Under the pieces are notes generated by a model. It had not been told where the DNA came from. It did no database searches and saw only the letters and a program-made list of their open reading frames with translations. Of a DNA stretch of 64,000 nucleotides, positions 34,356 to 46,300 are shown piece by piece. The stretch lies in the NCBI RefSeq assembly GCF_001638985.1, contig NW_017265139.1, forward strand, positions 806,001 through 870,000. The letters are read 5' to 3'. Source of the DNA: Phycomyces blakesleeanus NRRL 1555(-) (lineage: Eukaryota; Mucoromycota; Mucoromycetes; Mucorales; Phycomycetaceae). Each line of letters opens with the position of its first letter. The stretch's first letter is position 1. The translations under genes were made by a program, and so were the position numbers.

Positions 34356-35718
34356 TTAATGTAACAAGCCATACACATAATTCTGAGGGATGGGAGGTAA
34401 GACGTTGAACTTCATGCTTGTCTGATTTCCTCTGTTGAAGCACACATATATATTCTTCAATAAAGTTGCCACTATGTAGTGGGATGCAACTGGGCTAAGA
34501 AATAGCCTCTGATTCTGTACAAACTTGACAAAGGAAAATAAATTTCCTACATAAGAAAATTCATGCTCTACAGAGACACAAAGTCGTGACATTTCCATAT
34601 TGAATACATGGTATGGTGAATCTTCTGGAGCTAAAGGTTTAGAAAAAAACAACAAATATAAGAATGAATTGTTTCAAACATAGTGAATATGAAGAACTTA
34701 CCATTGCCAAATGGATGCATCATGTACTCTGAAGAAACATAGGCGAGATCTCCATACAAATGATAACATGGACCGTGCTCATGTCTGAAATCGAATGTGT
34801 TGCGCATATATGTCTCTATGCGGCTTTCCCTGTAAAGAAACATATCATGATGAGATCCAACCACAGGGCCATAGAAAGACGATGTTATACCATCTGGTGT
34901 AACAACTGCTTGATACTTGAGGCCATGAGCTCTCTATACAAAACATGTATGTCAAGTTAGAAAAAAGAAATATAGAAACCAGATTACTTTAAAAATATAC
35001 AAATCATTAGCTTACGTAGTGGCCAGTGTAGCATTGTTCTTGGTTGTCTGTTGGTCTGGCAACTTTCACAAATGTGCCATCAATAAATCCAATACAGTGC
35101 TGAACACGCTGACCTTATTTGTAGCCAAAAATAACAGCAAAATTATTGACTTTGACTATATGTTTTATTGCAGGTAACACTTACATTTTCTGTAAATCGC
35201 ATTACTAAATCTCTCCAGATTCTCTGGCTTGAACTGGTTATAGTCAAATATCATGGCAGCTCTAAATTTCAAATGAAGTCTGCATACAAGTTCTTTAAAC
35301 ACAGGACTGAGTGTCGACTCTGACCTTCCAAAAAATATTGCCAGATCACCCAGACGAGATGAGTATGACAATCTATGAAGTAATATTGCTACAGATTCTA
35401 TTGCTGAAAGACTGAATTTCCCCCTTGAGTTTTCTTGAAAAAACATTTTCTCTTTGAGTCCGAAAAGAAGAACTAATTGCTGCATCTAATTTTGAATATA
35501 AGTTGGATCAATATGGCTTGCTCTATATGTTGAACTTAAAATACCTGTTGGTATGTAAACCGGAAAAGAAATTTGCAATCATCATCTGGGAATATCCTGA
35601 GATACAGATGGTTTTCGCACAGTAATCTCATCATTCTATTTTGGATGACAATCTGCCTTTGTATCTTCTTGGCTTCAGTGTCCTCAATAACAGCCGCTCT
35701 GATAGTAAAAGTGGACAT
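34356..35718 (-). CDS. PIF/Harbinger transposase, 359 aa, intact
   Basis: Five exons (35718-35545, 35485-35185, 35113-35016, 34933-34702, 34630-34356) join in phase into 360 codons including the stop, with no internal stop. The N-terminal half has a helical DNA-binding region (LGDLAIFFGRSESTLSPVF, a helix-turn-helix). The DDE_Tnp_4-type nuclease follows: GFIDGTFVKVARP with the first Asp; SFYGPVVGSHHDMFLYR; HLYGDLAYVSSEYM with the second Asp; and SVEHEFSYVGNLF with the Glu. The start at 35718 is the first ATG after a short leader; an upstream TTG-started extension is less likely. Length matches the family (about 350-450). This is the best-preserved transposase in the window. Confidence 0.9.
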
Positions 35719-36511
35719 TATGCTTACAAGAATGCTGACGCGAGTGTTAAAAGTCATTGTAAGTTTATTTGAAAGAGAATAACAAAGCAAATCATTAGAC
35801 TAGCTTGTAGAGTTATTTTTCATAAAGAATAATGTAAGCTGACATTGATTTTGTTGATACTAGGACAACTGGATCCATTATTATTCTGCATATATTTTTG
35901 TACATTGGTAAAAATATAAACCAGTTCATTGCAGAATTGAAATGCTTTCAATATCCAAGCATACTACTACCAATAAGATATAATAGGGTCCTTTGCATTG
36001 TGTGCCAAGCCACATGAGATGCTGAAGGCAATACACTTGTTGATCTTAGACAAATGTATCTCCGACAGGCAATGATTACCAAATGTATACTATGTTTGAG
36101 ACATTATATTCCAACAAAAAATGTTTGATAGAAGTCTATATTTGGTAACTCGGTGCCTGAATGTCTCTTATCATCTCACCAAGGTCCCTACTTTCTCTCT
36201 ATTATTCACTTTCCCACCCAAACTCATACTCTAGAATTACATTTGTAATTCTTCTTCAATACATTTTTATTCTTATTTCTGATCAAGTTGCACGCACAAC
36301 AAACTCAACGCGCATCATTGGGAGGAATCATTCCTTTTTTACCAAGCGATTTCCTTTTTAAAAGTGTAAAAATGGGACCTCAAAGGTTGCTGCTGTCTTT
36401 TATTTTTAAAATGAATTTAATTGAACTATCGGGGGGTACTGAGTTTAACTAGAGTTTTAAATTTGATATAAAGTTAGATATAAAGTCGACTGCTAAAGAT
36501 GCTCTAATAAT
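35719..36511. other. Spacer right of the Harbinger pair
   Basis: AT-rich, no gene. A small inverted pair, CAGGCAATGATTACCAAAT and the inverse of CAGGCACCGAGTTACCAAAT, bounds 36066-36159 (94 bp) and may be a short MITE. No Harbinger terminal repeat could be fixed. Confidence 0.45.
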
Positions 36512-37008
36512 AGGGGGTTTCACCAGCTTTGGATGCTTGACTGGTGGATGTAGCGGTGGTTTAATTCGGAAAATGATTGGCTGTGACAAATCTTCAAAAA
36601 ATAAAAAATGAGCATCCAAGCATCTAAAAAAAATAGTTTGATACTCTAGATGTTGTGACTTCGCCGAAATTTTGTAAATTTTGTACTTTATGTACGATTG
36701 ATAGCGAAGTTCATATAAAGGCCAAGTCAAAAATAAAAAATAATAAATTTATATAAAAGTAGTTATCTTGATACCAAATTATAGAAGTATAACTTACTTG
36801 TGAGAAATTTGGGCATAGGCACTATATTTATGGGTACTCTAATCAAGCGTATTGTACATATGAATTTTGATGTATATGAGAGAAAACATATCAACCAAGG
36901 GTCATTAGTGGGTTTCACCAGTCTTTTTTCGATACTTATTATTATTGGCTGGTGCTTAAACTACCGCTATATCCAACAGTCAAGCATCCAAAGCTGGTGA
37001 AACCCCCT
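36512..37008. mobile_element. 497 bp MITE with 55 bp inverted ends
   Basis: AGGGGGTTTCACCAGCTTTG at the left and its inverse at the right extend over about 55 bp with a few mismatches (continuing GATGCTTGACTG and ATATAGCGGT). AAT flanks both sides, a 3 bp duplication. An inner copy of GTGGGTTTCACCAGTC lies near 36909. A G-rich terminus with a 3 bp duplication fits a PIF/Harbinger-type MITE, but TWA would be the usual target. Confidence 0.8.
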
Positions 37009-37504
37009 AATATAGCTTAAAGATTTGTATCCCTTTTTTTGAGCTTTTAGTTTGTCTACATTGTTTTTGTTTTATTTTTAGTTTCAATTGTCAAACTACA
37101 CTAATGACAATTTTCTCTTTGTAGTGTGCGTATATAAAGGAAAAAGGCATTTGAATACAGTAAAAGTGTACTATACAAGGTGCAAAACTTGAGATCACGC
37201 AGCTTACAAATATGTTTCTGGCCATATAGAGTATCGTTGTACCAAAACCTTGACGGTTGCTCTACTTGATGGTCGTAAATAAGTTTGGAATGTGGCGTAG
37301 GCTTTATTTACACAGAAAAGATAATCGCTTACGATTACCCTACGAGAGAAAGAGCAAAGAGCAAAAGGAACGAAAACAAACTCTCTTTTGGATTTTTATT
37401 TTTCTGGAAAGAGAAGAAATTTACTTAAAAAGTAGTAGCCAGGTGTAAACCTAGCTTTTTACAAATGGGTTATATCTGATAATGTAAGCCTTGGTTACCT
37501 CTTT

Positions 37505-37523
37505 TCTCTCTCTCTCTCTCTCT
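37505..37523. repeat. CT microsatellite
   Basis: About nine CT units. Confidence 0.9.
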
Positions 37524-37608
37524 TTAATTAAAACTTCATTTTGAGATATATGTAATACATATGCAAACCTAGTCAAGTTGATATCATTATTTCTATACCT
37601 ATATATTT

Positions 37609-37609
37609 G

Positions 37610-37639
<30 letters not shown>
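37609..37639. repeat. GTAT microsatellite
   Basis: About seven to eight GTAT units. Confidence 0.95.
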
Positions 37640-37642
<3 letters not shown>

Positions 37643-38143
37643 TAAAGAAGCACCAAAAATAGATGAACACGAAATTTGCATTTGAATTTCTTTTGTAGAT
37701 CTTATTGATTAGATTACTTATTTTTTTTAACGATACTAATAATAACAGTAGTAGTTCTTAGGTATATGGCTACCTCAAATATCAAGGCGTCTTATTAGCT
37801 TTAGATATGTTGCTTTTAACTGTAAGATGGTGTAATACAAAATATAAATATAAAAATACTTGGGATTTTATTGAGCTAAAGTTTAAATCACTCTTCCGAT
37901 AACAATAAAAGATTAGTTGCTAGGAGAATGAAGTAACAGATTTACTACTGATGTTTATAAATGTTTTGTAAGAAAATATAAGTAGAGGTAAAGATAAGAA
38001 TGCAAATTATTATTGGTCTGTGTATTAAGACACGGCAATCTTAAGAGCGAAACATGTAAAACTTAATGAAACAGCCTATTGTACTTGAGGTACGAAACAC
38101 TCGGCCACAATCTGATTGTCGATAGCTGAACCTCACCCCACTT

Positions 38144-38145
38144 AA

Positions 38146-38176
<31 letters not shown>

Positions 38177-38177
38177 A
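38144..38177. repeat. AAAT microsatellite
   Basis: About eight AAAT units, 170 bases beyond the stop of the F-box gene. Confidence 0.9.
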
Positions 38178-38344
38178 ATGACATGTCTGTCTGTTGGCCT
38201 TTTATATTATTTAATTTTTATAGTAAATTATGATTATTACGATTATTATTGTTATTATTGCTATTAGAATTTATAGTTTATAATTAATACTTAATATTTA
38301 AAATATTTAAAATATTTCATGCTTAATCAATAGAATAGATCCAG

Positions 38345-40159
38345 CTATCTAATGATGGCTGTTTTGGTGTACCCGATTTGTAGTGCTACATTTTCCGGAA
38401 GTAGGTCTTCCATCCAATCATTTGCGTCCAACGGATGCCCCGGGCAATTTTGCTCTTTAATTCGCCTCTCTACCAAATCTTCGGTACACTGCTTTGATTT
38501 CAAATAAAGCTCGAATTGGCGTGTCTGGTCTATGTCCAAGGCCTGAAAAGAAACTGTGTCTGGTGTGCCGTCCTTGGCGTACTGACAATACCATTGTGGG
38601 GGATGTATTTCCAGATCGGTGCTGTGGTGAGATGTTGGACGGATTGGTCTAAATGAAAACGTGGTTTGTTCTGATGGACTGTCGATTTGAACCAGGTGCA
38701 GATAATTTAGTACGACAGACTCCATATTATTTGAGTTGGTGATGACGTGAAACTCTACCGAGGTAACCATTAATGTATCCAGGTGTGTGTATGGCATGAA
38801 GATGCTCATATTTCCTGCAGTACATGATAGGGAACACACGACGTCAGAGTCAAGTATATGCAAGCGGCTGAGTTGAGGACACCGTTGTGAAATGTAATAA
38901 AAGAGAGAACTGGGAAGAGTTGCCTTTTCGAGCTCGATCACGCGAAGAGCATGGGCTGATGGGTACAAAGGGGTGTCATCACTTGTCGCAACTTCACAAA
39001 CATTGAGTTCGAGGGTCTTGAGGGCTTGACAATGGTCTAAAAGAACGTCGAGCTCGATAATTAGGTCCGGTGCGATGATCTTCAGGTTTGCTAGCCGACA
39101 ACATGTGCGGAAGGCATACGGTAAAAGAAAGAGGTCCGAAGTCTCGCCAGCGAGATCCAGAAAGATCGTTTCCAGAGATTCAAAGAAGCAAAACGGTGCT
39201 TCCTCAAACATTTTCAATGGAACGTACTGCTCGTCGCTCTTGAGCCTAAGTTCGAGATGCTTCAGAGATGTGTCGCACTGGTGAAGGAGTTCAAAAAAAT
39301 GGTCTGCGTGAGAATCCTTTAGAGCTTCCATATCAAATCTTTTGAGATTCTTGAATGCGTTTTGCATTGTCTTGAGGACTTCCGAAGCTTCGTCCATATG
39401 GTGCGGTGTGGTTCCGGTTACGGAGCTATTCCACTCCAGAGATTGGAGATTGGGACACTTGTGGGCCCAATAACAGAGCCATCCGAGATCCCAGGAGTAG
39501 GATTCGATGAACAGGGCTGTTAGGGTGGTGCTGGGAGGTAGAGTTTTGATACGCGCAAGGTCTGTTTCGGGCATGTTGCCGATTAGACTGTCGACGGAGA
39601 GAGTTTTGAGACGAGGGGTGTTTTGGAGTAGCATCTCAAAGCCATCGAGGGTGAAGGCTCCTTCGTCCTCACAGTCGTAGGACAGCTTGAGCGAGGTCAG
39701 ATTTGGAAGGAAGGAGAGAGCAAAATAGGATTCTGGAGCAAGTACTGCACTATCGAATATCCACCAGTCTAGACGAGTGAGGGTCTTCCAGTGGCTCCAA
39801 TTGACATAGGGCGGAGGGTCTGTGGTGAACCAGGCATTGTCGCTAATACAGAGGTGATCGAGCAAGGGGAAACTCTGCTCTATTAAATTAAAGCTTTCTG
39901 GGTAGTTTGGACGATGATAGCTCAGGTCAAGTTGCCGCACATGGTGATCGAACTTGTTACCGGATAATTGCTGGTTGTAGAGTTTGTCGCAAAAGATGTC
40001 CAGTTGATGGTCAGAGGTGATTGTGATGTGTCGCCAGAGAGATTCTTCAAATGGTCTCTTCCAGGCCCGGCAGACAACCGAACCTGTAAGTATGTCTGGG
40101 GTTTGTAGGAAATCGGCGATATTGGAGAGAATTTCGAAAGGTAAGCTGTTTACTAGCAT
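38345..40159 (-). CDS. F-box/leucine-rich protein 1, 604 aa
   Basis: Intronless frame from ATG 40159. Residues 5-45 are an F-box (LPFEILSNIADFL... GSVVCRAWKRPFEESLW), which would bind Skp1 in an SCF ubiquitin ligase. The rest consists of irregular leucine-rich repeats (LSFLPNLTSLKLSY, NTPRLKTLSVDS, CPNLQSLEW, CPQLSRLHILD) for substrate binding. No transmembrane segment or signal peptide. It is a paralogue of the gene at 47556: matching segments include SWDLGWLCYWAHKCPNL against SWDLRWLYYWAIKAPNL, and MPYTHLDTL against MPFTHLDTL. Large families of this type occur in Mucorales. The substrate is unknown. Confidence 0.93.
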   Translation of the reverse strand: MLVNSLPFEILSNIADFLQTPDILTGSVVCRAWKRPFEESLWRHITITSDHQLDIFCDKLYNQQLSGNKFDHHVRQLDLSYHRPNYPESFNLIEQSFPLLDHLCISDNAWFTTDPPPYVNWSHWKTLTRLDWWIFDSAVLAPESYFALSFLPNLTSLKLSYDCEDEGAFTLDGFEMLLQNTPRLKTLSVDSLIGNMPETDLARIKTLPPSTTLTALFIESYSWDLGWLCYWAHKCPNLQSLEWNSSVTGTTPHHMDEASEVLKTMQNAFKNLKRFDMEALKDSHADHFFELLHQCDTSLKHLELRLKSDEQYVPLKMFEEAPFCFFESLETIFLDLAGETSDLFLLPYAFRTCCRLANLKIIAPDLIIELDVLLDHCQALKTLELNVCEVATSDDTPLYPSAHALRVIELEKATLPSSLFYYISQRCPQLSRLHILDSDVVCSLSCTAGNMSIFMPYTHLDTLMVTSVEFHVITNSNNMESVVLNYLHLVQIDSPSEQTTFSFRPIRPTSHHSTDLEIHPPQWYCQYAKDGTPDTVSFQALDIDQTRQFELYLKSKQCTEDLVERRIKEQNCPGHPLDANDWMEDLLPENVALQIGYTKTAIIR

Positions 40160-41189
40160 GGTTATTAATTAGAAGAATATAAAGGTATAAAATGGGTATG
40201 AGAAACAAATAATGGCATTAATATTAATATGAAAAAAAAAGGATCGACAAAAAAGAAAGAAAAAAATGGGTGGTCTGAGGTTTTGTGTTCATGTAGGATT
40301 ATATCAGGTGGCAATAGACTTTTATTGTTATTAAATAGCACTTATGATTACAGGATTGGAAAGAAAAATCTATTGTGGAATGAAATGCAACATAAAATAG
40401 GAGAAAGGGAGAAAAATGATCATGCAACTGAGTTTGATGAGAACAATTGAAGAAGTTCATTTCACTGTGCTCAATTTTATTATTTACTTTTACTTTTAAA
40501 TACGCCCACAAAATCTCTCTCTCTCTTAGAGTTTTTAACATCGTGATTTTATTTTATTTTTAATATGAGTAAAGAATTATATAAAAAGAGCCAATTCAAT
40601 CAATTGAATAAAGAGAAATATCAGTATCAGTATCAGTATCAATTAATTGGTCTTATTACTTGAAGATAGTCTTGCTGTTCTTTTGTGTAACTAATTGATT
40701 ATTTATTTTTTCATTCTTTTAAAATTAAATTGAATAACAGCCAAAACTCGAAACACTTTGGGAGGCTTGGTTTTTTTCTTTTTCTTTTTCTTTGTTTTTT
40801 TGGCTATTTATTACAGCCATAATGATTACTGCTATTTAACTAATTAATAAATAAATAAATAAATAAATTCTGATAATTACATATATAATATATAGGTCGA
40901 TCAATAGACTAACTAGTGAGCAGAAAAGCAAAAAGCAAAAAGCAAAAAGCAAAAAAAAAAAAAGGCTCATGTTTTCAAAGCATTTAAGAAACAAATATAC
41001 AAATAATTGTCTGGTTGGTTTGTGTTTTATGTGATGATGAAAAATATATATAATATATAATATATAATAATAAAGATAAAAATAATATGAAGATAAAAAA
41101 ACAACAACAACAACACCTCGTCTACTTTCTCTCTTAGTCTCTTCTTTCCTTCCTTACTGCCTTTACTGCCCTTGCTTTCTTACTCTTGT
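40160..41189. other. Intergenic, F-box 1 upstream and BZW downstream
   Basis: AT-rich with short tandem runs (TATCAG near 40620, AAGC-type repeats near 40930, AAC near 41100). No gene or RNA seen. Confidence 0.6.
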
Positions 41190-41715
41190 TTAATCCTCTT
41201 CTTCTTCGCTGCTGTCCTCATTGTCCTTCAACCACTGGACAAAAGGTTCCATCTGCTTAATGAACATGGTTTTACCCTGGGGTTTGTGTGCCTTGTCGGC
41301 CCAGTAAAGGATGGCATTGTCAGACAAAACGTCGTTCTTGTACAAGAGTTGGACGATTTGACGGAAGAACTTTGTGAACTTGGCATCCTCGTAACAAGTC
41401 AACTGAGCCTTTTGAAGCAAGACAATCTCAGTCTTTGGGGAGGTGGCAAAAGCCTCCATAAGTTTGGACCATTCCTGTAAAAGATCGTTGATGTTAGCAT
41501 AAACACCTATTGCGATTATTATCAAGCCAATAAATGCAACACAAGCAAGACTTACGTTAAGAGCACGGAAGGTCTGTGCCTCAACCTGATCAGGACGGGC
41601 ATTGATAAGATCAAGAGTGCTGAGAATAGCAACCCAAATGATCTGGATGATCTCTGATTCAACGAGACCAGCATCCTTGGAGCTTTGCTTGACATAGGCA
41701 ATTACCTAAATGCAT

Positions 41716-41746
<31 letters not shown>

Positions 41747-43344
41747 GCGTTAATTAATCGATTATCTCTGATTAGGTTTCTTTTGGTTTATATATTACTT
41801 TAGTAATTTACCTCAGCAACGCCTGCCTCGGATTGAAGCATCTCCTTGAGCTTGTAAGCCAACTCATCTTTCTTAGAGTTCTTTTGGTTTCTCTGGTGGA
41901 ACTCAACCAAGGGCTTCATGTCCTCAGCCTCAAAGTGACGGACGAGGCATTCATCCTCACGCTTGTTGGGAGGGAAAAGTTCGATCAACTTTGAGTCGAG
42001 ACCAGAGTTGATGAGAGACTTGCCGAGCTGCTCGATAGTCTGGACACTCAGGATGGTACGGAAGACGGTGGTAGCAAATTCGAGCGAAAGACCTACAGAT
42101 AGTGAGCAAAATAATGAATAAGCGTCTTGTTCTTGTCTTGAAAGATATACGCGCGTATACATATTATATTATATTATATTATATTATTTTCTTATTCTTA
42201 TTCTTATTCTTTACTACTACCCCCCTGCTTTTTTCTTTCTTTCTTTCTTTCTCTCTCTTTATAAAATTAGATGTAGAAGATATAGATGGATATAAACCAA
42301 TTACAGTATATGTACCACAGCAATATCAAAATCAAACTTACCATCCTTGACCAAGTAGTCCTTGAAGAGGACCTTGAGGACAGAAAGACTTCCGAGCTGG
42401 ATGGTTACAAAGTAGCCAGTAGCGACGGCCAATTTGTGGTTTTCGGCTGGTTGCCAACGGTTGATGTATTGAAGGATGTTCTTCAGGGTTTCTTCAAAAG
42501 AACGTGTCAAGTACTTGTAACGACGGATAAGCTTGTTGAACACATCAACTGCGTTCTTGATAGATGTGTTGTCATCGGCACAGCCAAAGATGCTGAAAGG
42601 GCAACGTTCGGCGTCATCATTAATGATTCCTCCGGGTTCTAAAGAGGTGGAGATAAGAAAGAGGTTAGTGTTATGATAATAAGGATAATAAAAACAAAAC
42701 AAAACAAAACAAAACAAAACAAAACAAAACACGCACGCACGCATACATAGCTAAAATAAATAAAAAATAAAAAATAAAAGCAGAAGAAGAAAAAAATGTA
42801 TGTGTATGTATGTGTGTGTGTCTCTCTCTCTCTCTTCTGACGTAGGGTTTTATGTTATCTATTTTTATACATATATTTAAGAAGTCTTACCCAAAATTCC
42901 ACCAGTAATAAGGATTTCAAAGAGTGAATCGTTGTATTTACGATATTCAAGAGTATTTCCACCTGCGTCAAGTTTGAGCGAGATGTCTTCTAGATTTCCA
43001 GGCTTAGCTGTTTCCAATAACTTAAGGACCTGGTCCCTAAAGACTAACAAGGTTGAAGAGATTAGATGAGTCTTTTGTTTTTATTGTGTATGTAATAAAA
43101 TAAAATATTATATGAACTTACTTTCTGGCTCGTGTTTTGCTTGTGCTTTTTGGACACCCTAGAAGAGTAAACGAAGAGGTAAAGGGATCAGATGTAAGAT
43201 TCCAAAAGTCAAGGACAAGGACAAGGACTAAATGAAGAGAATAAAATAATAAAAGAAGAGCAGGAAACTTACTTTTCTTTGTTTTATTCTGGCACCATTC
43301 AAAGCAGGTTTAGGGGTGTTTGTTTGCGTTTGGGTAGAATTCAT
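41190..43344 (-). CDS. BZW1: eIF5-mimic protein (BZW/5MP family), 424 aa
   Basis: Seven exons (43344-43273, 43158-43122, 43043-42891, 42638-42342, 42092-41812, 41705-41556, 41474-41190) join in phase to 424 residues, close to the 419 of animal BZW1. It starts MNSTQTQTNTPKP. A central HEAT-like region (LFEILITGGIL; FNKLIRRYKYLTRSFEETLKNIL) is followed by the C-terminal W2 domain with LLQKAQLTCYEDAKFTKFFR, YKNDVLSDNAILYW and the acidic end WLKDNEDSSEEEED. The W2 acidic/aromatic boxes bind eIF2 and eIF3 and, in animals, 5MP competes with eIF5 to tighten start-codon choice. Ascomycete yeasts lack it, so its presence fits an early-diverging fungus. Intron boundaries are canonical. Confidence 0.95.
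42691..42730. repeat. AAAAC microsatellite in a BZW intron
   Basis: Eight AAAAC units followed by ACGC units, within intron 3. Confidence 0.92.
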
Positions 43345-46300
43345 GAACTATTTGTGATGTATAAGAGATGAAGAGACAAAATCTATGAAGAAGAAATTAA
43401 AGACAAAGCCGAATAAAATATAAAAAAAAAATTAAATATATATTATATATATATATTATATATGAAAAAAAAAGGGGACTGGAAGTCAAGTTGCTTATTT
43501 TTAAGTGGACAGCTAAAATGTGCAAACGTCAGAACCAATTGGTTTAGAGCCAATAGGCATCGGAGAACAGATGAGGAACCAAAAAAAAAAAAAAAAAAAA
43601 AGTTCTTTTTTTGTCACAAGCGCAGTCCGCACACACAACACATTTAAAAAGAATGAGATAGAGAGAAAGAGAGGCCGAGCATGTGACTGCGAGTCTTCTA
43701 TTTTTTATATTTTATTTTATACATGTATATAATACATATGTATAAGTGAGAGTAAATCCTATAAAGATCAATAATGTATTGTAGTCTTTTAAAACCTTTT
43801 TTTTTTAAAAAAAAAAACAAAGGTTTCATTCAATTGGCTATTTTTTTTTCTACAAGGGGGTATTCAATTAAAGTCAAGTCAATTCAATGTATCACTGAGA
43901 ATTTATTTACAAAGATATATTGTAACAAAAAAAAAAGAAACTTGGCCTAAAAGTTCACATGCATTATTTTACTGTTTCAACACAACGCCATAAAATTCAA
44001 GAAATCTTTTCTTCTTCTACTTTTTTTGTTCGATTTTACTCTATGTAGCTTTTATACACCGTCTACCCTTATAAGCATTGTATAGACTGTGATATGCTAC
44101 AAGATATATTCTAGAGGTTTATCAAAAAGTAGTGTCTTAATTAGTTGATCGGGCTATTATGATTATTTTTTTAAAAAAAAAATCACCAGGTTATCAAATA
44201 TAGAAAAATTACTACATTCAATTCAATATAATTAATCTAACAATTAGAGTCATCAAATATTAGCGATTTGTTCAGTCATCGACCAGAGTCCAATACCAAG
44301 GGTGTTTCTTTATACATCATATTAAAAAAGAAGTAATAATTACTTGTAGGTTCCAAGAGTCGCAAGTTAGTGCTCGAATGATTTATGAAAAATGCAGACC
44401 TTGTTCAGAATACCTACATCGATGCTACCTCTATACCACTTTCTTTTATATAGTACTTTTACAACTAGTATTTGAATAGCTATAGATTAGTCAGAGTGAT
44501 TTTATTATCATTATGAAATCTACTTTGATGGTGAGCAATTAATTTCATACTGGCATTAACTGTATTGGCTTTGGACAGGTCCAGTAAGTTAAATGGGGTA
44601 ATTTGGATCGATAACTAAGCTGTTTATTGTAGCATGATGACTTTGTTGCACTCCCAGATACAAATGGCCAAACAGTTAATTATAAAACTGTATATAAATG
44701 GCATTGTTAGTGAAGATCAATTCAAGCTATATAGATGTTGATTATCCTGTTGATAATATATATATATATATATATTTCATTTGCTAAGTAAAGTTGTGCA
44801 AAACGTTATTCAGTTTAGCTGTAAAAATAGATACATAATGTTTGCAATAGACAGCCTGGTTTTATAAAAATTCTTTAAAGGTGATCGCAAGTTTGACAGG
44901 AACCGCGCTCCTCTTAAAGCGATTGGTTCACATTTAGATGAAAGTCAGAACTTTGACAGAAAGAATAAAGGCAAAGTGGTTATTGAGAAATCACGCGAAA
45001 ATATAGTGATCTCTTCTTAATCTTTGGTTGCTTAATCAAGGCTTTGGTTTGGTTTGGTTTTGTGAAATAGAGACCGTGCTGCTACCTTTGGACTTGATCT
45101 ACTTGAACAATTGGAATAGAACTGTAGTATTCCTGATAGATTCACGCGTGTCATTCAAATCTGAACAACTTAAAGACTAGCAAAAGATGACCTGAAGAGT
45201 AATTTTGGGAAAGTAATGTTGGCAAGCTCCAAATATATATATATATGTTCTATGGGCTGGTTATCGCCAGGGGATCTTCAATATGCCCATTTTGTTAGTT
45301 ATTACATTCTTTGAATAATTTTCTATTCTTTGAGGTGATAGGATACAAAGATGATTTTGTGTTGACTGCGAAATACATGGTGGGATAAAAAGTGAATATA
45401 TATAAAAGAAAAAAAAATAGTGCTTGGTTAAAATTCCACTATAAAAAAAACATACCTTAAACCCTAGAAAACTTGCAACAATATCAACAATAAAATCGCC
45501 CTTCTTCTTCTATAGTGTATATTGATAGTAGAAGAAGAAAAATAAGAAAAATTGAAATTGAAACATACATTTAATACAATTTTCTTTAAAATAAAATCAG
45601 TGCTTAATTAAAATGCAACCTTAAAAACAACCCATAAATCCTAGAGAATCTTGTAAAAAATGTCCTACCAAAATTGATCTTTTTTTTTAACATAGTGTAT
45701 GAGTCTTGAGTTTAGTTGGTTGTTGATCCATGATATTCAGGGTCTCAAATACATACATATATATATATATAATCAAAAGATATATAGATGAATTGAAAAC
45801 AATTTCAAGTTCAATGAGTTTTGGTAACCGTACCAGTCAAGGGTAAATTTGTTCAAACCAACTGTCGACACTGTACCATAAGTCAATATAGCATGAATTA
45901 TGTATACATTGTTTTCTTCTTTAACAAAAAGAGAGAGAGAGAGAATACTGGTAATATTCTTTTAAAGGGACTCTCTGTACAACATAAGCACGTATATATG
46001 CATGCATACATTTATACATATATATATATTAATTTATTTAATTTTGGCTTGAAAGGTATTCTATGTGTACAAAACAACTATATATATAGATAAATTTTGG
46101 TAGTTCCTTGTCAATGGTACATATAGAGCTTAAAAGGTTTAGTCTGACACTGAAATACCAAGGCATAATACTAATGAAAAAAGGTAATAGTAGTTAGACC
46201 ACTGAATCTAAAGGAGTGTTGCCAAATCAGCTTTCCTTGTGTGTCCACCCCAATTGAGAGGTGTGATTTTATTTTAGTGTGTAAAGTCTTCGTCTACTAC

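Larger units (their letters stand above)
37009..38344. other. Transition zone between transposons and genes
   Basis: No gene recognised. At 37158-37190 TA-CAGTAAAAGTGTACTATAC AAGGTGCAAAACTTGAG resembles the terminus of the MITE at 58457, without a clear partner end. Microsatellites follow (CT, GTAT, AAAT). Confidence 0.5.
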
